Source of the DNA: 1162T-S-0a-05 sp050299435 | GTDB lineage: Bacteria > Pseudomonadota > Gammaproteobacteria > Pseudomonadales > Cellvibrionaceae | Length of the DNA stretch: 16,168 nt | Assembly: GCA_050299435.1 (NCBI GenBank) | Contig: JBNKVX010000076.1 | Coordinates: forward strand, 1-16,168 | Direction: 5' to 3' | In this document: piece after piece, positions 15,611 to 16,168 of the stretch | Numbering within the stretch: the first letter of the stretch is position 1 | How the letters are laid out: the number at the start of each line of letters is the position of its first letter | Translations under genes and position numbers: made by a program | Notes under the pieces: model-generated | What the model saw: only the letters and a program-made list of their open reading frames with translations | Told to the model about the DNA's origin: nothing | Databases searched by the model: none

Positions 15611-16168
15611 ATGGAAAAACGTAAATTAGCCAATTTTGAAGTTGCTCCTGTTGGTTTAGGGTGTATGAGCATGTCGCACGCCTACGGTATTCCCGACAGG
15701 AAATCTGCCGAAAAAACTTTGCACCATGCGCTTGATATTGGTTATGATTTTCTGGATACCGCTGCACTTTATGGCTTTGGAAATAATGAAAAATTGTTGG
15801 GTGAAGTATTAAGAAAGCGTCGTCACGAATATATATTGGCGAGTAAATGCGGTNNNNNNNNNNATTCGTCAAACCTGCGAAAACAGCTTGCAGAATCTAC
15901 AAACTGAAACGATTGACTTGTATTACTTACATCGTGTTGATCCTAAAATAAATTTTGAAGATCAAATCGGCACTCTAGCGGATCTTATTCAGGAAGGTAA
16001 AATAAAACACATTGGCCTGTCGGAAGTTTCATCGGAAACCATAAAAAAGGCTCACGCGCTGCATCCGATTTCTGCGGTGCAATCCGAATATTCTTTATGG
16101 ACGCGCAACCCCGAAAATGAAGTACTAAAAACCTGTGAAGATCTAGCAATTGCTTTTGTCGCCTTTAG
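15611..16168 (+). CDS. Aldo/keto reductase, partial and interrupted by an assembly gap
   Basis: The N-terminal 81 residues (15611-15853) and a further 101 residues after the Ns (from 15864, running off the window) are both aldo/keto reductase. The catalytic tetrad is visible: Asp49 (FLDTA), Tyr54 (ALYGFGNNE), Lys79 (ASKCG) before the gap, and the His of YYLHRVD after it. GLSEVS and VQSEYSLW are typical of the YajO/AKR13-like group. The two parts are in different frames across the 10-N run, but about 20 residues normally present between them are missing, so the gap length is a placeholder and the gene is probably intact. No clear Shine-Dalgarno sequence precedes the ATG, which lies 5 bases after the ligB stop, suggesting coupled translation. 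It would reduce an aldehyde or ketone with NADPH; the substrate is unknown, and an aromatic aldehyde is possible. Confidence 0.85.
15854..15863. other. Assembly gap (10 N)
   Basis: Ten N bases interrupt the aldo/keto reductase gene. Comparison with the usual domain suggests that roughly 60 bases are really missing, so the run marks a scaffold gap of unknown length, not true sequence. Confidence 0.95.

Noticed and set aside
15611..15907. Aldo/keto reductase as a 98-residue truncated pseudogene
   Set aside because: The apparent end comes from reading through the N gap in the wrong frame; domain sequence resumes in another frame and continues to the window end.
1..16168. Mobile elements, CRISPR arrays, tRNA genes or phage remnants
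   Set aside because: None seen on either strand; coding density is high and all long frames fit one aromatic-catabolism theme.

Overview
The window reads as chromosomal DNA of a Gram-negative proteobacterium. TonB-dependent outer-membrane receptors, gene style and moderate base composition suggest a (probably marine) gammaproteobacterium; this taxonomic guess is inference. No rRNA, tRNA, CRISPR array, insertion sequence or phage gene was seen.

The theme is catabolism of lignin-type aromatic acids. The centre-right (about 9572-15605, + strand) carries the whole protocatechuate 4,5-cleavage pathway as one tightly packed run: ligU, ligI, ligK, ligJ, ligC, ligA, ligB. LigAB opens the ring of protocatechuate, LigC oxidises and lactonises the product to 2-pyrone-4,6-dicarboxylate (PDC), LigI hydrolyses PDC to 4-oxalomesaconate, LigU isomerises it, LigJ hydrates it and LigK cleaves it to pyruvate and oxaloacetate. 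Catalytic or metal-binding residues can be picked out in most of these proteins and match the known LigI, LigJ, LigU and LigB enzymes with small constant offsets. An aldo/keto reductase gene starts 5 bases after ligB; it is interrupted by a 10-N assembly gap and cut by the window end.

Left of the pathway operon, and divergent from it, are a short MetE-like zinc methyltransferase gene and an AAHS-family aromatic acid/H+ symporter gene (- strand, 9305-6806). Their shared control region with ligU (9306-9571) contains a perfect 19-bp palindrome and a second 8-bp inverted repeat. Convergent with the transporter is a feruloyl-CoA synthetase gene (4894-6762), bracketed by two hairpins with related arms.

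The left end holds two divergent TonB-dependent receptor genes: one on the - strand, truncated by the window start (1-2080), and one complete on the + strand (2332-4782) ending in a strong terminator. Together the genes suggest a route from outer-membrane uptake (receptors) through inner-membrane import (symporter) and activation of hydroxycinnamates (feruloyl-CoA synthetase) to ring cleavage and central metabolism. The steps between feruloyl-CoA and protocatechuate (hydratase/lyase, vanillin dehydrogenase, vanillate O-demethylase) and any transcriptional regulator are not in the window. The core pathway is known; the less familiar parts are the MetE-like enzyme, the receptor pair, the trailing reductase and the control-region palindromes.
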